From contig NZ_LMQM01000001.1 in the NCBI RefSeq assembly GCF_001424145.1, forward strand, positions 722,740-786,739: a stretch of 64,000 nt of DNA, given 5' to 3'. Source of the stretch: Chryseobacterium sp. Leaf404. GTDB taxonomy: Bacteria > Bacteroidota > Bacteroidia > Flavobacteriales > Weeksellaceae. The notes below the pieces were generated by a model. That model was not told where the DNA came from. It saw nothing but the letters and a program-made list of their open reading frames with translations, and made no database searches. The translations under genes were made by a program, and so were the position numbers. Positions 1 to 8,957 of the stretch are shown here, one piece after another (positions within the stretch are counted from its first letter, which is position 1; each line of letters begins with the position of its first letter).

Positions 1-437
1 AAACAACGTATGCAGGTTTGCCTTTTAAATATGAGGCAGGAACACCTAATGTCGGTGGAAATATTGCGCTGGGAGCTGCGGTGGATTTTATGAATAAAGT
101 GGGTCGCCAAAATATTCAGAATCATGAGAATGCTTTGTTGGACTACGCTCAAAAGCAACTTCTCGAAATTGACGGTTTAAAGGTTTACGGAGAAAATGCA
201 CACAGAACGGGTGTTGTCTCCTTTAATTTAAAAGGAATCGGAATTTCTTCTGATGTGGGAATGATCCTCGATAAAATGGGAATTGCGGTAAGAACGGGTC
301 ATCACTGTACCCAACCGATTATGGATTTCTTTAATATTGCCGGAACGGTACGCGCCAGTTTTGCGGTTTACAATACTTTTGAAGAAATTGACCTGTTAGT
401 GGAAGGTGTGAAAAAAGCGCAGAGAATGTTGGCTTAA
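1..437 (+). CDS. sufS: Cysteine desulfurase SufS, C-terminal part (cut by window start)
   Basis: This is the last ~145 codons of a PLP-dependent SufS-type cysteine desulfurase, which takes sulfur from L-cysteine for Fe-S cluster assembly in the cytosol. The frame is open from base 3, so the start lies outside the window. The active-site cysteine is visible in the RTGHHCTQP motif typical of SufS (group II desulfurases), and the segment GTPNVGGNIALGAA is also typical. A hairpin terminator follows. The other suf genes lie 13 kb downstream, so sufS is not in the sufBCD transcription unit here. Confidence 0.95.
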   Translation, partial: TTYAGLPFKYEAGTPNVGGNIALGAAVDFMNKVGRQNIQNHENALLDYAQKQLLEIDGLKVYGENAHRTGVVSFNLKGIGISSDVGMILDKMGIAVRTGHHCTQPIMDFFNIAGTVRASFAVYNTFEEIDLLVEGVKKAQRMLA

Positions 438-470
438 TTTTCAGAAGATAATTTAGGTATCTAAAATCAA

Positions 471-506
471 CCCTGTCAGCGTTTCAAACGCTGGCAGGGT
501 TTTTTA
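471..506 (+). terminator. Terminator of sufS
   Basis: A long inverted repeat (CCCTGTCAGCGTTT pairing with AAACGCTGGCAGGG, one G-T pair) is followed by a run of Ts. It lies 34 bp after the sufS stop and fits a Rho-independent terminator. It has the TTT-N-AAA core seen in other palindromes of this window. Confidence 0.85.
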
Positions 507-530
507 AATCTGGAAAGTACAAGTTCTGTA

Positions 531-567
531 AAAATAAATTCCCCGCCTCAGGAGACGGGGAATTTTC
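531..567 (-). terminator. Terminator of glnN
   Basis: A perfect 10-bp stem (AAATTCCCCG / CGGGGAATTT, 536-545 and 556-565) is followed on the minus strand by a T-rich stretch. It sits just past the stop codon of the minus-strand glutamine synthetase gene. Confidence 0.85.
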
Positions 568-590
568 ACTAATATGGAACTTTACAGATG

Positions 591-2786
591 TTATCTTGTA
601 AATAACATTTCTCTATATTTTGTCATTGGCCAAAGCTCATCATCCACCATCATTTCAAGGTCATCAGATGCTTCTCTGATGGGGTCAAACAATGGGATTA
701 CGCTTGTGCAGTACAATTCTGCCTGTTTTTGGCTTTCAGACGTTGCTTTTGCAGCTTCTCTTGCTTTCATTAGATCTTCTACACCCAGTTTGATTTTAGA
801 AATGTTTTCAGAAATCTGCGTAATTAAACTGATCTGTTCTTTCGCTAGCGTTTTGAATTCTTTTTCACCAAAAATATCTTTCAGACCCTTTACGTTTTCA
901 ATCAGTCTGTTCTGGTAATTCAAAGCTGAAGGAATGATGTGGTTTCTTGCGATATCGCTCAAAACTCTCGCTTCAATATCAATAACGGTTGAGTATTTTT
1001 CTAATTTGATCTCGTTTCTCGCTTCCACTTCTCTGTGGTTGAAGATTCCGATTTCTTCATAAAGGTCCAGGAATTTCTGGTTCATTTCCTGCTTCAGTGC
1101 TTCCGGAGTTGTTTTCCAGTTGTTCAGGCCTCTTTTTTCAGCTTCAAGAGCCCAGTCGTCAGAATATCCGTCGCCCTCAAACATAATGTTTTTACACTGC
1201 TTGATGTATTCTCTTAAAACGTTGAAAATAGCTTCGTCTTTTTTAAGTCCGGTTTCAATTAAGGCGTCCACTTCTTTTTTAAAATCGCTCAGCTGTTTTG
1301 CAGCAATCGTGTTCATTACCGTCATAGATTCTGCGCAGTTTGCAGAAGAACCTACCGCTCTGATCTCGAATTTATTTCCTGTAAATGCAAAAGGAGAAGT
1401 TCTGTTTCTATCCGTATTATCCAACAGGATTTCAGGGATTTTTCCAACTACATTTAGTTTTAAATCTGTTTTTTCGTCCGGTGAAAGTTTTCCTTCCGTT
1501 ACTTTTTCAAGTTCTTCCAAAACTCTGAACAGCTGGCTTCCGATAAATACAGAAATAATTGCCGGTGGAGCTTCATTCGCACCCAATCTGTGGTCATTAC
1601 TTGCAGAAGCAATACTTGCTCTCAAAAGATCTGCATATTCGTGTACCGCTTTAATAGTATTAACAAAGAATGTTAAGAACTGTAAATTTTTCTTAGGATT
1701 TTTTCCCGGGCTCAAAAGGTTTTCACCTGTGTCTGTTGCAAGAGACCAATTGTTATGTTTTCCGCTTCCGTTTACACCTGCAAAAGGTTTTTCGTGGAAT
1801 AAAATATGGAAATGGTGTCTGTGAGCTGTTCTTGCCATCACATCCATCAAAAGAGAGTTGTGATCAACGGCAACGTTTACTTCTTCAAACATCGGAGCAA
1901 GCTCAAACTGGTTTGGAGCCACCTCGTTGTGTCTTGTAGTAACCGGAATTCCAAGTTTCATACATTCAACCTCCAGTTCTTTCATGAAATTCATGACTCT
2001 CGTAGGGATTGAGCCAAAATAGTGGTCATCCAGCTGCTGTCCTTTTGCAGGAGAGTGTCCCAACAAAGTTTTACCTGTCAAAACCAGATCCGGACGGGAT
2101 TGATACAATGCAGAATCAACCAAAAAATATTCTTGCTCCCAACCTAAAGTGGGCGTTACTTTCGTTACGTTTTTATCAAAGTACTGCATTACGTCAGTTG
2201 CAGCTTCGTCTACCGCGTGCAGAGCTCTCAATAAAGGTGCTTTGTAATCTAAAGTTTCTCCTGTATAAGAGATAAAGATGGAAGGAATACATAAAGTGGT
2301 TCCCATGATAAATGCCGGAGAAGTTGGGTCCCAGGCAGTATAACCTCTTGCTTCAAAAGTATTTCTGATACCACCGTTCGGGAAAGAAGATGCATCCGGC
2401 TCCTGCTGGATCAATAAGTTTCCGCTGAATCTTTCGATCGCTCTACCGCCTTCAATTGGAGTAAAAAATGAATCGTGTTTTTCTGCAGTGCTGCCTGTCA
2501 ATGGCTGAAACCAGTGTGTGTAGTGAGTAACTCCTTTGCTCATTGCCCAGTCTTTCATAGCAACCGCTACCTGATCTGCGATGAGTCTCTGGATTTTGCT
2601 TCCTTTTTTAATAGCATCCATGATAGACTGGAATGCCTCTTTTGTTAAATATTCTCTCATAGTGTTTTCAGAGAATACATTTTCACAAAACAATTCTGAT
2701 AATTTAGCAGGAATTTCTACCGTGTTATCTTTTCTAAAGTCCTTGAATGGTAAAGTTTCTAACGCTTTGAATCTTAAAGTTGACAT
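591..2786 (-). CDS. glnN: Glutamine synthetase type III (GSIII)
   Basis: Cytosolic ATP-dependent ligation of ammonia to glutamate. At 731 residues it has the usual GSIII length, well above the ~470 residues of type I enzymes. The GSIII signature NGSGKHNNW lies near residue 340, with a glutamate-binding region rich in RHNE/NQFE motifs before it. I chose the ATG at 2786 (protein begins MSTLRF); the longer frame upstream begins at a TTG within the 5' leader. A TAAATTTG -10-like box lies at 2808-2815 and a palindrome at 2844-2859 may be an operator. With gdhA at 21.2 kb this gives the cell both ammonia-assimilation routes. Confidence 0.96.
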   Translation of the reverse strand: MSTLRFKALETLPFKDFRKDNTVEIPAKLSELFCENVFSENTMREYLTKEAFQSIMDAIKKGSKIQRLIADQVAVAMKDWAMSKGVTHYTHWFQPLTGSTAEKHDSFFTPIEGGRAIERFSGNLLIQQEPDASSFPNGGIRNTFEARGYTAWDPTSPAFIMGTTLCIPSIFISYTGETLDYKAPLLRALHAVDEAATDVMQYFDKNVTKVTPTLGWEQEYFLVDSALYQSRPDLVLTGKTLLGHSPAKGQQLDDHYFGSIPTRVMNFMKELEVECMKLGIPVTTRHNEVAPNQFELAPMFEEVNVAVDHNSLLMDVMARTAHRHHFHILFHEKPFAGVNGSGKHNNWSLATDTGENLLSPGKNPKKNLQFLTFFVNTIKAVHEYADLLRASIASASNDHRLGANEAPPAIISVFIGSQLFRVLEELEKVTEGKLSPDEKTDLKLNVVGKIPEILLDNTDRNRTSPFAFTGNKFEIRAVGSSANCAESMTVMNTIAAKQLSDFKKEVDALIETGLKKDEAIFNVLREYIKQCKNIMFEGDGYSDDWALEAEKRGLNNWKTTPEALKQEMNQKFLDLYEEIGIFNHREVEARNEIKLEKYSTVIDIEARVLSDIARNHIIPSALNYQNRLIENVKGLKDIFGEKEFKTLAKEQISLITQISENISKIKLGVEDLMKAREAAKATSESQKQAELYCTSVIPLFDPIREASDDLEMMVDDELWPMTKYREMLFTR

Positions 2787-2807
2787 ATAGTGTTGAATTT
2801 TATGGGG

Positions 2808-2815
2808 CAAATTTA
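2808..2815 (-). promoter_or_regulatory. -7 promoter box of glnN
   Basis: On the minus strand this reads TAAATTTG, a perfect match to the Bacteroidota TAnnTTTG box, 21 bp before the chosen ATG. I see no clear TTG at the -33 position, which may mean dependence on an activator. Confidence 0.6.
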
Positions 2816-2843
2816 CGAAAAAAATGAATTAAAAATATTTTCA

Positions 2844-2859
2844 CCCTAAATTTTTAGGG
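2844..2859. promoter_or_regulatory. Palindrome upstream of glnN promoter
   Basis: A perfect CCCTAAA-TT-TTTAGGG inverted repeat lies about 30 bp upstream of the -7 box, in the position expected of a regulator site replacing a -33 element. Its role is inferred from location only. Confidence 0.4.
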
Positions 2860-3169
2860 GTTATTTTTATTTTTGAATAATTTTTAAGAAAGAATTTGTG
2901 TCATAAGAGATGTCTTAAGGATAGAAATGTAATTCCTAAAAAGAATACCTAATAACGAATGTAGGCTTTATTTTCCACTGCTATTATAATATGAATAAAA
3001 GTTATCACGATTTTCTTTCTGCATTTTTCAAATAGCTTTAATTTTAAAAATCATCTAATAAATAAACTAAATTTTTTAGAATAAGCTGGTAAGTAGTTGA
3101 AACAAGGCTATTTAAAATACTAATTTATTTTTCGTAACTTGCGAGACTTTTTATAAAAATTTTAAATAT

Positions 3170-4861
3170 ATGACAAATTCTAGAGCAAGAGAAACCACCG
3201 AGGCAATCGAAAGACTGTACATTTCTATGAGACACCTGTTTTATAGAGGTTTTTTCAAGCCAAGCGGAGTTTCCGGAGAAAGCATTAGAAGTTTGTTGAA
3301 GACGATCAATCCCGAAATTTACGGTACCATGAGCGTTCCAAGCAAGTTGGAGCTTGATGGTTTGATGTATGTTTTAGACAGACTTCCGGAAGGAATAGAA
3401 GAATGCGCTTTCATTCATCTTACATCAGACGAAGGCTTTGATAAAGGGAGCTTTGAGCCGATCGTTCCTAAAAAAAGAAGAAGAAACTGTTACCGTATCG
3501 ATGAGCATCAGATGAATATCGAAGTTCTTTTGGGACGTTCAGAAATCTATGATATCCTTACGCATTTAACGTTCTTATTTATAGAAGCCGATAAAATCCG
3601 CAACCTCGCATTTATTCAGGATGAAAACTGGAAGCCAACAAGAGCTTTCAAAATTATCGAAGAAGTGGTAAAAGGCGAGAAAAAATTCAGCAGAAGAGAA
3701 AAAGAAGTCGCATTGATTCATCTTTCTTCTTTAATAGGAAGAACTTTTGATGAAACTTTAAATGCCTACAATACGTTTGGCGAAGATGAAAACCCAGACA
3801 GATTATTCAAAATCATTTACCATTTAGGGAAAGTGAGTCTGGAAGATGCCAAACAGAGCCGTGAGCGCGAAATTTATTTCAGTGCAATCTTAAAAGAACG
3901 TGTGGGGCATCATTATTTTGGTGAAAAATGGGCTCACAAAGTGAAAGAAGTTTTATTTGAAAACGATCTTCACATGCGTCCGTTACACATTATTTCTGCG
4001 AATATGCATTCCGTGAAAAACATGCTCTTCGGAAACGATGCATTGAAGAAAAAACAGACTAAAGAAGTTGACTACAAACTTTATCAGGAAATTTCAAACA
4101 AAAAAGATCTTCGTGATAAAGTGTTAAAATACTCTCAGGAGCAGGGCTTAATTTATATTGACGACAGAAGTGGCAGTAATATCGACGTTCAGATCATCGA
4201 TTTAAGCAAAATTGATTTGAAAAACACGCCTTTCAGTGATACAAAATTTACCGGCGACGATGTTGTTCTGGTTTTCGATTACGCTTTCGGCGAGCAGGCC
4301 TTTGAGGTAATGGATGAATTGCTGAGACCATTTGAGCAGAAAGGCGAAGTCTATATGATGAAAGTAAAATCTGTATCAATCATGGGGAAAGCAGGAATTC
4401 TCGCCGGTGGTAAAGGCGACATCATGATTCCGACTTCCCATATTTTTGAAGGAACGGCAGACAATTACCCATTTGAAAATGCTTTGAAACTGGATGATTT
4501 TAAAGATGATGAACTGAAAGCCTTTGAAGGACCGATGATTACCGTTTTAGGAACCTCACTTCAGAACAGAGATATTCTTCAGTATTTTATGAACACCTCA
4601 TGGAAAGCCATCGGACTGGAAATGGAAGGTGCACACTATCAAAAGGCAATTCAGGTAGCGTCAAAAATCAGACATCACATCTATCCTGATTTATTTGTCT
4701 GCTATGCTTATTACGCATCAGATAATCCTTTAGAAACGGGTTCTACACTGTCTTCAGGTGGTTTAGGGCTTACGGGCGTGAAACCAACCTATCTCATCAC
4801 GTTAAGAATTCTGGAAAAGATTCTGACAAGCGGAGCGAAAGAAGTTTCTTCTAAAAAATAA
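3170..4861 (+). CDS. Conserved Bacteroidota protein of unknown function, nucleosidase-like C-terminus
   Basis: This 563-residue soluble protein has no signal peptide or membrane segment. I do not know its function; from memory, homologues carry a DUF label (possibly DUF6909). The N-terminal ~350 residues are helical and basic (KKRRRN near residue 102). The last ~200 residues look like the purine nucleoside phosphorylase / MTA-SAH nucleosidase fold: GILAGGKGDIMIPTSH fits the strand-loop that precedes substrate binding, and GLEMEGAHY (482-490) resembles the Met-Glu motif that contacts ribose. Whether it has enzyme activity is inference. It stands alone with its own terminator. Confidence 0.85.
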   Translation: MTNSRARETTEAIERLYISMRHLFYRGFFKPSGVSGESIRSLLKTINPEIYGTMSVPSKLELDGLMYVLDRLPEGIEECAFIHLTSDEGFDKGSFEPIVPKKRRRNCYRIDEHQMNIEVLLGRSEIYDILTHLTFLFIEADKIRNLAFIQDENWKPTRAFKIIEEVVKGEKKFSRREKEVALIHLSSLIGRTFDETLNAYNTFGEDENPDRLFKIIYHLGKVSLEDAKQSREREIYFSAILKERVGHHYFGEKWAHKVKEVLFENDLHMRPLHIISANMHSVKNMLFGNDALKKKQTKEVDYKLYQEISNKKDLRDKVLKYSQEQGLIYIDDRSGSNIDVQIIDLSKIDLKNTPFSDTKFTGDDVVLVFDYAFGEQAFEVMDELLRPFEQKGEVYMMKVKSVSIMGKAGILAGGKGDIMIPTSHIFEGTADNYPFENALKLDDFKDDELKAFEGPMITVLGTSLQNRDILQYFMNTSWKAIGLEMEGAHYQKAIQVASKIRHHIYPDLFVCYAYYASDNPLETGSTLSSGGLGLTGVKPTYLITLRILEKILTSGAKEVSSKK

Positions 4862-4882
4862 GTCTGATAACACAGAATATCA

Positions 4883-4917
4883 ATCCTTCAAGGTTTCCAA
4901 AACCTTGAAGGATTTTT
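4883..4917 (+). terminator. Terminator, perfect palindrome
   Basis: A 14-bp perfect stem (ATCCTTCAAGGTTT) with a CCA loop is followed by TTTTT. The same palindrome core recurs at 59496-59528, so it is both a terminator and a member of a repeat family. Confidence 0.85.
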
Positions 4918-5018
4918 ATTTCCACCAGATCTCGCAGATTATTATGCGCAATCATCTGTGAAAATCCGTGCAATCTGTAAGAAATTCAAAAAATAGTTAT
5001 CTTTAAAAAAACAAAACA

Positions 5019-5513
5019 ATGAGCACACCCTCACAATTAGCCAAAAGATTCCGTGAAGTTGTATTGGATGGAAAATGGATTGCCAATACCAATTTTAAAG
5101 ATCAGCTTTCAGATGTAACATGGCAGCAGGCAAACACGAAAATTGCCAATCTCAACACCATCGCCATGCTCACTTTTCATATTGATTATTACATCGCCGG
5201 AATTCTCAACGTTTTCGAAGGTGGAGAACTGGAAATCAAAGACAGATTCAGTTTTGATCTTCAGCCAATCGAATCTCAGGAGCAATGGGAATCTCTTTTA
5301 AATAAGCTCTGGACTGACGCAGAAAAGTTTGCCTCGTTACTGGAACAAATGCCGGATTCTGAAATGCATGAAAAGTTTGTTGATGAAAAATACGGAACTT
5401 ATCTCAGAAATATGGACGGGATGATCGAGCATTGCTATTATCATTTAGGACAGATTACTCTGATTAAAAAAATAATTCATTTCAACGCAAACAACACTGA
5501 TGCTTTTCACTGA
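5019..5513 (+). CDS. DinB/YfiT-like four-helix protein
   Basis: This 164-residue cytosolic protein resembles the DinB/YfiT metal-binding four-helix family. The expected metal ligands are visible: a histidine in LTFHIDYY (near residue 53) and the paired histidines of EHCYYHLGQ (near 139-143). Members are often thiol S-transferases or stress proteins, but the substrate cannot be read from sequence. Transcribed alone; a TATCTTTA box lies about 20 bp before the ATG. It converges on the GldM-like pseudogene, with a hairpin between them. Confidence 0.8.
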   Translation: MSTPSQLAKRFREVVLDGKWIANTNFKDQLSDVTWQQANTKIANLNTIAMLTFHIDYYIAGILNVFEGGELEIKDRFSFDLQPIESQEQWESLLNKLWTDAEKFASLLEQMPDSEMHEKFVDEKYGTYLRNMDGMIEHCYYHLGQITLIKKIIHFNANNTDAFH

Positions 5514-5549
5514 TTGGTACAGTTGCATTTTGAGGTTTAAAAGTTGAAC

Positions 5550-5578
5550 CTATTCAAAGTTTTTGAAACTTTGAATAG
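5550..5578. terminator. Hairpin between convergent genes
   Basis: A perfect 13-bp stem (CTATTCAAAGTTT) with a 3-nt loop lies between two converging genes. The T-tracts are weak on both sides, so termination is likely but not certain. It belongs to the TTT-N-AAA palindrome family. Confidence 0.6.
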
Positions 5579-5590
5579 CAATTAGTCTTA

Positions 5591-6225
5591 TTAAATAATT
5601 ATTTTTAAAGCATTTACCTCTTTATAATCTATGTTGGGTTGTTCATTTTTTAATGAAAGCTCATCAATAACTATAGAATCGCCAGACTTCGTTTTTAAAA
5701 TTCTATCTTTTGCAGATTGGTTAAATTCTTCACCATAATTAATCAATGGTTCTTCTTGATTTATCTGATACTGGAACTTTCCTGCTTTTGGTAATTCGTA
5801 AACCAGTTGAGGAATAAAATATTTTATTTTAGAAACAGCAAGCTCTTCACTGGTTAGTTTCATTTGTATTGTTTGGTTATTTATACTTGCATACGGTCTT
5901 TCAATATTAAGGATTCGGAATTTTCTTTTGTCGGTAACCACTCTGTCTCTAATAAACCCTGAAATGGTATTTCGAGAGTGGTACCAGTTGTAGGAACTAT
6001 GGAATATCGGTTTTTTCCGTCTTTTTTAACGCCTGCTCCGCTTACCTGTATGCTGTCAGATTGCGGAATATCAATATTAAGATGATTTTGTACGCCTCTG
6101 TATAAGATGTTAAGTTGTCTATTCTCAACAATAGCTTTGATATCAGACTTTTTAGTAAATGTTTTTGTTGAAGAGCAATTCAAACATATAATCAAAAGGA
6201 GAATGAGGTAAATTGTTTTTTTCAA
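5591..6225 (-). pseudogene. Lipoprotein with GldM C-terminal-like domain, frameshifted
   Basis: Two overlapping minus-strand frames together make one protein of ~210 residues. Frame one (from a TTG at 6225) starts with a lipoprotein signal, lipobox LNCSS, then NILYRGVQNHLNI, which resembles the repeated domains of the gliding protein GldM. Frame two continues with VVTDKRKFRILNIERP, again GldM-like. The switch must lie near 5960-5975. Adding one A so that the text reads GAA ATA ACC ATT TCA GGG joins them as EITISG. A real pseudogene and a one-base sequencing error are both possible. A TATATTTG promoter box at 6246-6253 is intact. Confidence 0.75.
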
Positions 6226-6245
6226 AATATTGAATTGTTTACAGT

Positions 6246-6253
6246 CAAATATA
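6246..6253 (-). promoter_or_regulatory. -7 promoter box of the GldM-like gene
   Basis: TATATTTG on the minus strand matches TAnnTTTG. It lies 20 bp upstream of the TTG at 6225, which supports that start over one at 6264. Confidence 0.5.
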
Positions 6254-6298
6254 TTAATTTTCAAAATTTACTTACCTTTAAAAAAAATAAAATTTTCA

Positions 6299-8140
6299 AT
6301 GAAAAAATCGTTTGCAATACTCTTTGCTTTGATCATTTCACAGTTTCAGGCGCAGCAGAAAGCTTATTACCAGCAGGCTGCCCAGTACAAAATGGATATT
6401 GATGTCAATGCAGAAAAATTTACCTACGAAGGAAATCAGACTTTAAATTACTCCAACAACTCACCAGACGAGCTCAATGTCGTGTACTTCCATTTGTACT
6501 GGAATGCTTTCAAACCCAATTCAATGATGGATCAAAGGGTAGCCGGACAGGGAAAAAACGGTGATTCACGATTACAGAAAGACGGAGTTTCAAGACTGGC
6601 TTCCATTCCTAAAGATCAGGAAGGTGCACAGAATATTCACTGGATCAAACAGAACGGGAAAAATGTAAAGTTCGAAATTCAGGAAACCGTGATGAAGGTG
6701 TATTTAAATGAACCTTTAAAACCCAATTCCAAAACCACTTTTACCATGGAGTGGGACGCTGTAATTCCACAACAGATTAGAAGAGCTGGGCGAAATAACC
6801 GTGAAGGCGTTGATATGACGATGTCTCAATGGTATCCAAAAATCGCGGAATACGATTACGATGGCTGGGCAGCTTTCGATTACGTGGGAAGAGAATTTCA
6901 TGCTCCGTTTTCAGATTTTGATGTGACTATTAAAATCAACAAAGATTACGTCGTTGGAGCAGGCGGAACTCTTCTGAATCCTACAGAAGTGAAAGGTTAC
7001 GACGCGTCAGCAAAAATTAAAGCCGACAAAAACAAAGCTACATGGAAATGGTCGGCTAAAAATATGCTCGACTTTGCGTGGGCGGCAGACAAAGATTATT
7101 CGGTAGAAAGTTTCGAAATTCCGCAGGGACCGAAAGTGTTTTTCGTATATCAGAAAAACGATAAAACCAAAGTTTGGGGCGAGGCAAAACCATACATCAC
7201 AAAGTATTTCCAGATTATGAATTCCCGGTTCGGAAATTACGCTTGGCCTTCATACGCATTCATCCAGGGTGGTGATGGCGGAATGGAATACGGGATGTGT
7301 ACTATGATTTTAGGTGAAGCAGGAAGCGTTGAAGATTTAATGGGGCTGATGGTTCACGAAGGTTCGCACTCGTGGTATCAGCAGATGCTCGCCACCAACG
7401 AACCACTGAGACCGTGGATGGATGAAGGTTTCACCAGCTATGCAGAAAGCATCGTAATGCACGAGCTGTTTCCTCCAAAAGAAAATATACCCAATGCTTT
7501 TACTTCAAAGATTGATGCCTACAGAAATATTGTCAAAAGAGGAATCGAAGAACCAGCAGTTTGGCTGGGTGACCACCATGACAACGGTACGGCGTACAGT
7601 TTTGCAAGTTATGTGAAAGGTGAATTGTATCTGGTTCAGTTGGGTTACATTGTTGGCGAAGAAAATTTGGCTAAAATCATGAAAGAATATTTTGCTCAGT
7701 GGGCAATGAAACATCCTACAGATAGAGATTTCCTCCACATCGCACAGAATATTTCGGGGATGGATCTGAAGTGGTTTCATCATTACTGGATCAACACAAC
7801 CAAGACCATCGACTACGGAATTAAAGACGTAAAATACGACGCAAAATCTACAACGATAACTTTAGTTAACAACAGCCAGGTTCCTATGCCGATCGATTTT
7901 TCTGTGATGACAACCGATAAAAAGGTGATCACCTACCAAATCCCGATGAACATGACCCGTACGTGGAAAGCTAAAGATATCTTCGGAGATTTCAGAACCA
8001 TGCCGTATTGGCCATGGACGCAGAAAGAATATAGCATCACCGTGCCTTACAGCAAGTCTCAACTAAGCGTTTTAGGAATAGATTTCAGCCAGAGAATGGC
8101 AGATGTAAATCCTTCGGATAATTTTGTTGAGGTGAAATAA
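6299..8140 (+). CDS. Secreted M1 family aminopeptidase
   Basis: A 613-residue zinc exopeptidase that removes N-terminal amino acids. The start at 6299 gives a clean signal peptide (MKKSFAILFALIISQFQAQ); the longer frame upstream lacks one. The zinc site HEGSHSW (HExxH, residue 353) with the downstream glutamate in WMDEGFTSY, and the exopeptidase motif GGMEYGM (in place of GxMEN), are all present. It is shorter than classical PepN because the C-terminal domains are missing, as is usual for the Bacteroidota branch. It probably acts in the periplasm or outside the cell and feeds peptide-based growth, with the S46 and S9 peptidases in this window. Confidence 0.95.
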   Translation: MKKSFAILFALIISQFQAQQKAYYQQAAQYKMDIDVNAEKFTYEGNQTLNYSNNSPDELNVVYFHLYWNAFKPNSMMDQRVAGQGKNGDSRLQKDGVSRLASIPKDQEGAQNIHWIKQNGKNVKFEIQETVMKVYLNEPLKPNSKTTFTMEWDAVIPQQIRRAGRNNREGVDMTMSQWYPKIAEYDYDGWAAFDYVGREFHAPFSDFDVTIKINKDYVVGAGGTLLNPTEVKGYDASAKIKADKNKATWKWSAKNMLDFAWAADKDYSVESFEIPQGPKVFFVYQKNDKTKVWGEAKPYITKYFQIMNSRFGNYAWPSYAFIQGGDGGMEYGMCTMILGEAGSVEDLMGLMVHEGSHSWYQQMLATNEPLRPWMDEGFTSYAESIVMHELFPPKENIPNAFTSKIDAYRNIVKRGIEEPAVWLGDHHDNGTAYSFASYVKGELYLVQLGYIVGEENLAKIMKEYFAQWAMKHPTDRDFLHIAQNISGMDLKWFHHYWINTTKTIDYGIKDVKYDAKSTTITLVNNSQVPMPIDFSVMTTDKKVITYQIPMNMTRTWKAKDIFGDFRTMPYWPWTQKEYSITVPYSKSQLSVLGIDFSQRMADVNPSDNFVEVK

Positions 8141-8185
8141 TTCTGAAATATCGCTGCATTACGAAGCCCTGAAAGGGCAACATCA

Positions 8186-8219
8186 AAAATCCCCGAAGAA
8201 AACTACTTCGGGGATTTTG
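8186..8219. terminator. Bidirectional terminator
   Basis: A 13-bp stem (AAAATCCCCGAAG / CTTCGGGGATTTT) with T-tracts on both strands serves the M1 peptidase gene and the converging gene at 8295. Confidence 0.85.
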
Positions 8220-8294
8220 TTTTAAAACGAAAAAATATTCTTGCTTAGCAAACGGAGTTCTTTTATGAATATAATCTGAATACATTAAAAAAAA

Positions 8295-8939
8295 TTATTT
8301 GTCTAGTTTATTTTTCATTTGTTTATGATATAATATGATCTGCGGTATTATCAATAAAAAAACAGCAAATGAAGCGGGATTTAATTCTTTTAAGATTGAA
8401 AAAATTATAATAACTACCGTAGAAAATAATAATATAAGAAGATTAATTTTGTATGCGATTTTTATTAATCCTTTTTCTGCAACTTCATCCCAACTGTCAA
8501 TGATTTTCAGATTTTCATTTTTTGTTATTTCTTGTAATTTTAGAATTAATTTTTTAATGTTTTTTCGATCAATCTTAGAATTGTTTATATATATTGTTTG
8601 ATTTTCTGTTCTAATTTTTTTCAGAAACTCTCCGTTATCTAAAACGATCGTTCGTATATCTTTGATCTGAACCGAAGGAAGCTTTTTATAATTAAAGAAG
8701 TTTTTTCTACTCCAAATAAAAACTAATATTTTTTCATTCTCTATAACTATTTGAAGTTTTCCAACAGAATAATAGTACATTAGAAATAAAGTAATCGCAA
8801 AAATTGGAATTATAATAAGTAATGAATTTATTTCGGCTGAAATTACAAGGGCTATTATAACAGATAAAGGCAATAAAAACAGGCAACGTAATATCCGTGA
8901 TTGTTTAAATGTTGTTATTTTATAAGTGTAAATCGACAT
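8295..8939 (-). CDS. Hypothetical membrane protein
   Basis: This 214-residue protein has two hydrophobic helices near the N-terminus (about 16-60) and two near the C-terminus (about 165-205). Between them is a ~100-residue basic, beta-rich soluble region that looks like the bacterial PH-type domains often found between such helices. I do not recognise a specific family. It is more AT-rich than its neighbours. The M23 peptidase gene lies 18 bp upstream on the same strand, so the two may be cotranscribed. Confidence 0.7.
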   Translation of the reverse strand: MSIYTYKITTFKQSRILRCLFLLPLSVIIALVISAEINSLLIIIPIFAITLFLMYYYSVGKLQIVIENEKILVFIWSRKNFFNYKKLPSVQIKDIRTIVLDNGEFLKKIRTENQTIYINNSKIDRKNIKKLILKLQEITKNENLKIIDSWDEVAEKGLIKIAYKINLLILLFSTVVIIIFSILKELNPASFAVFLLIIPQIILYHKQMKNKLDK

Positions 8940-8957
8940 AGTAGTTAACCTTTATCA

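Larger units (their letters stand above)
2787..3169. other. Divergent intergenic region, glnN / conserved gene
   Basis: This 383-bp AT-rich region separates two divergent genes. Apart from the glnN promoter box and palindrome I find no ORF, RNA or repeat. A weak GTAACTTGC box near 3136 may serve the plus-strand gene. Confidence 0.5.

Noticed and set aside
1120..1824. 234-codon plus-strand ORF inside glnN
   Set aside because: It is antisense to a certain glutamine synthetase gene; Ser/Phe-rich composition is typical of shadow frames.
4921..5010. Degenerate short repeats (GCAGATT / ATCTGTG / AATCTGTAAG)
   Set aside because: They resemble a flavobacterial intergenic repeat I half recognise, but with one copy here there is not enough evidence to call it.
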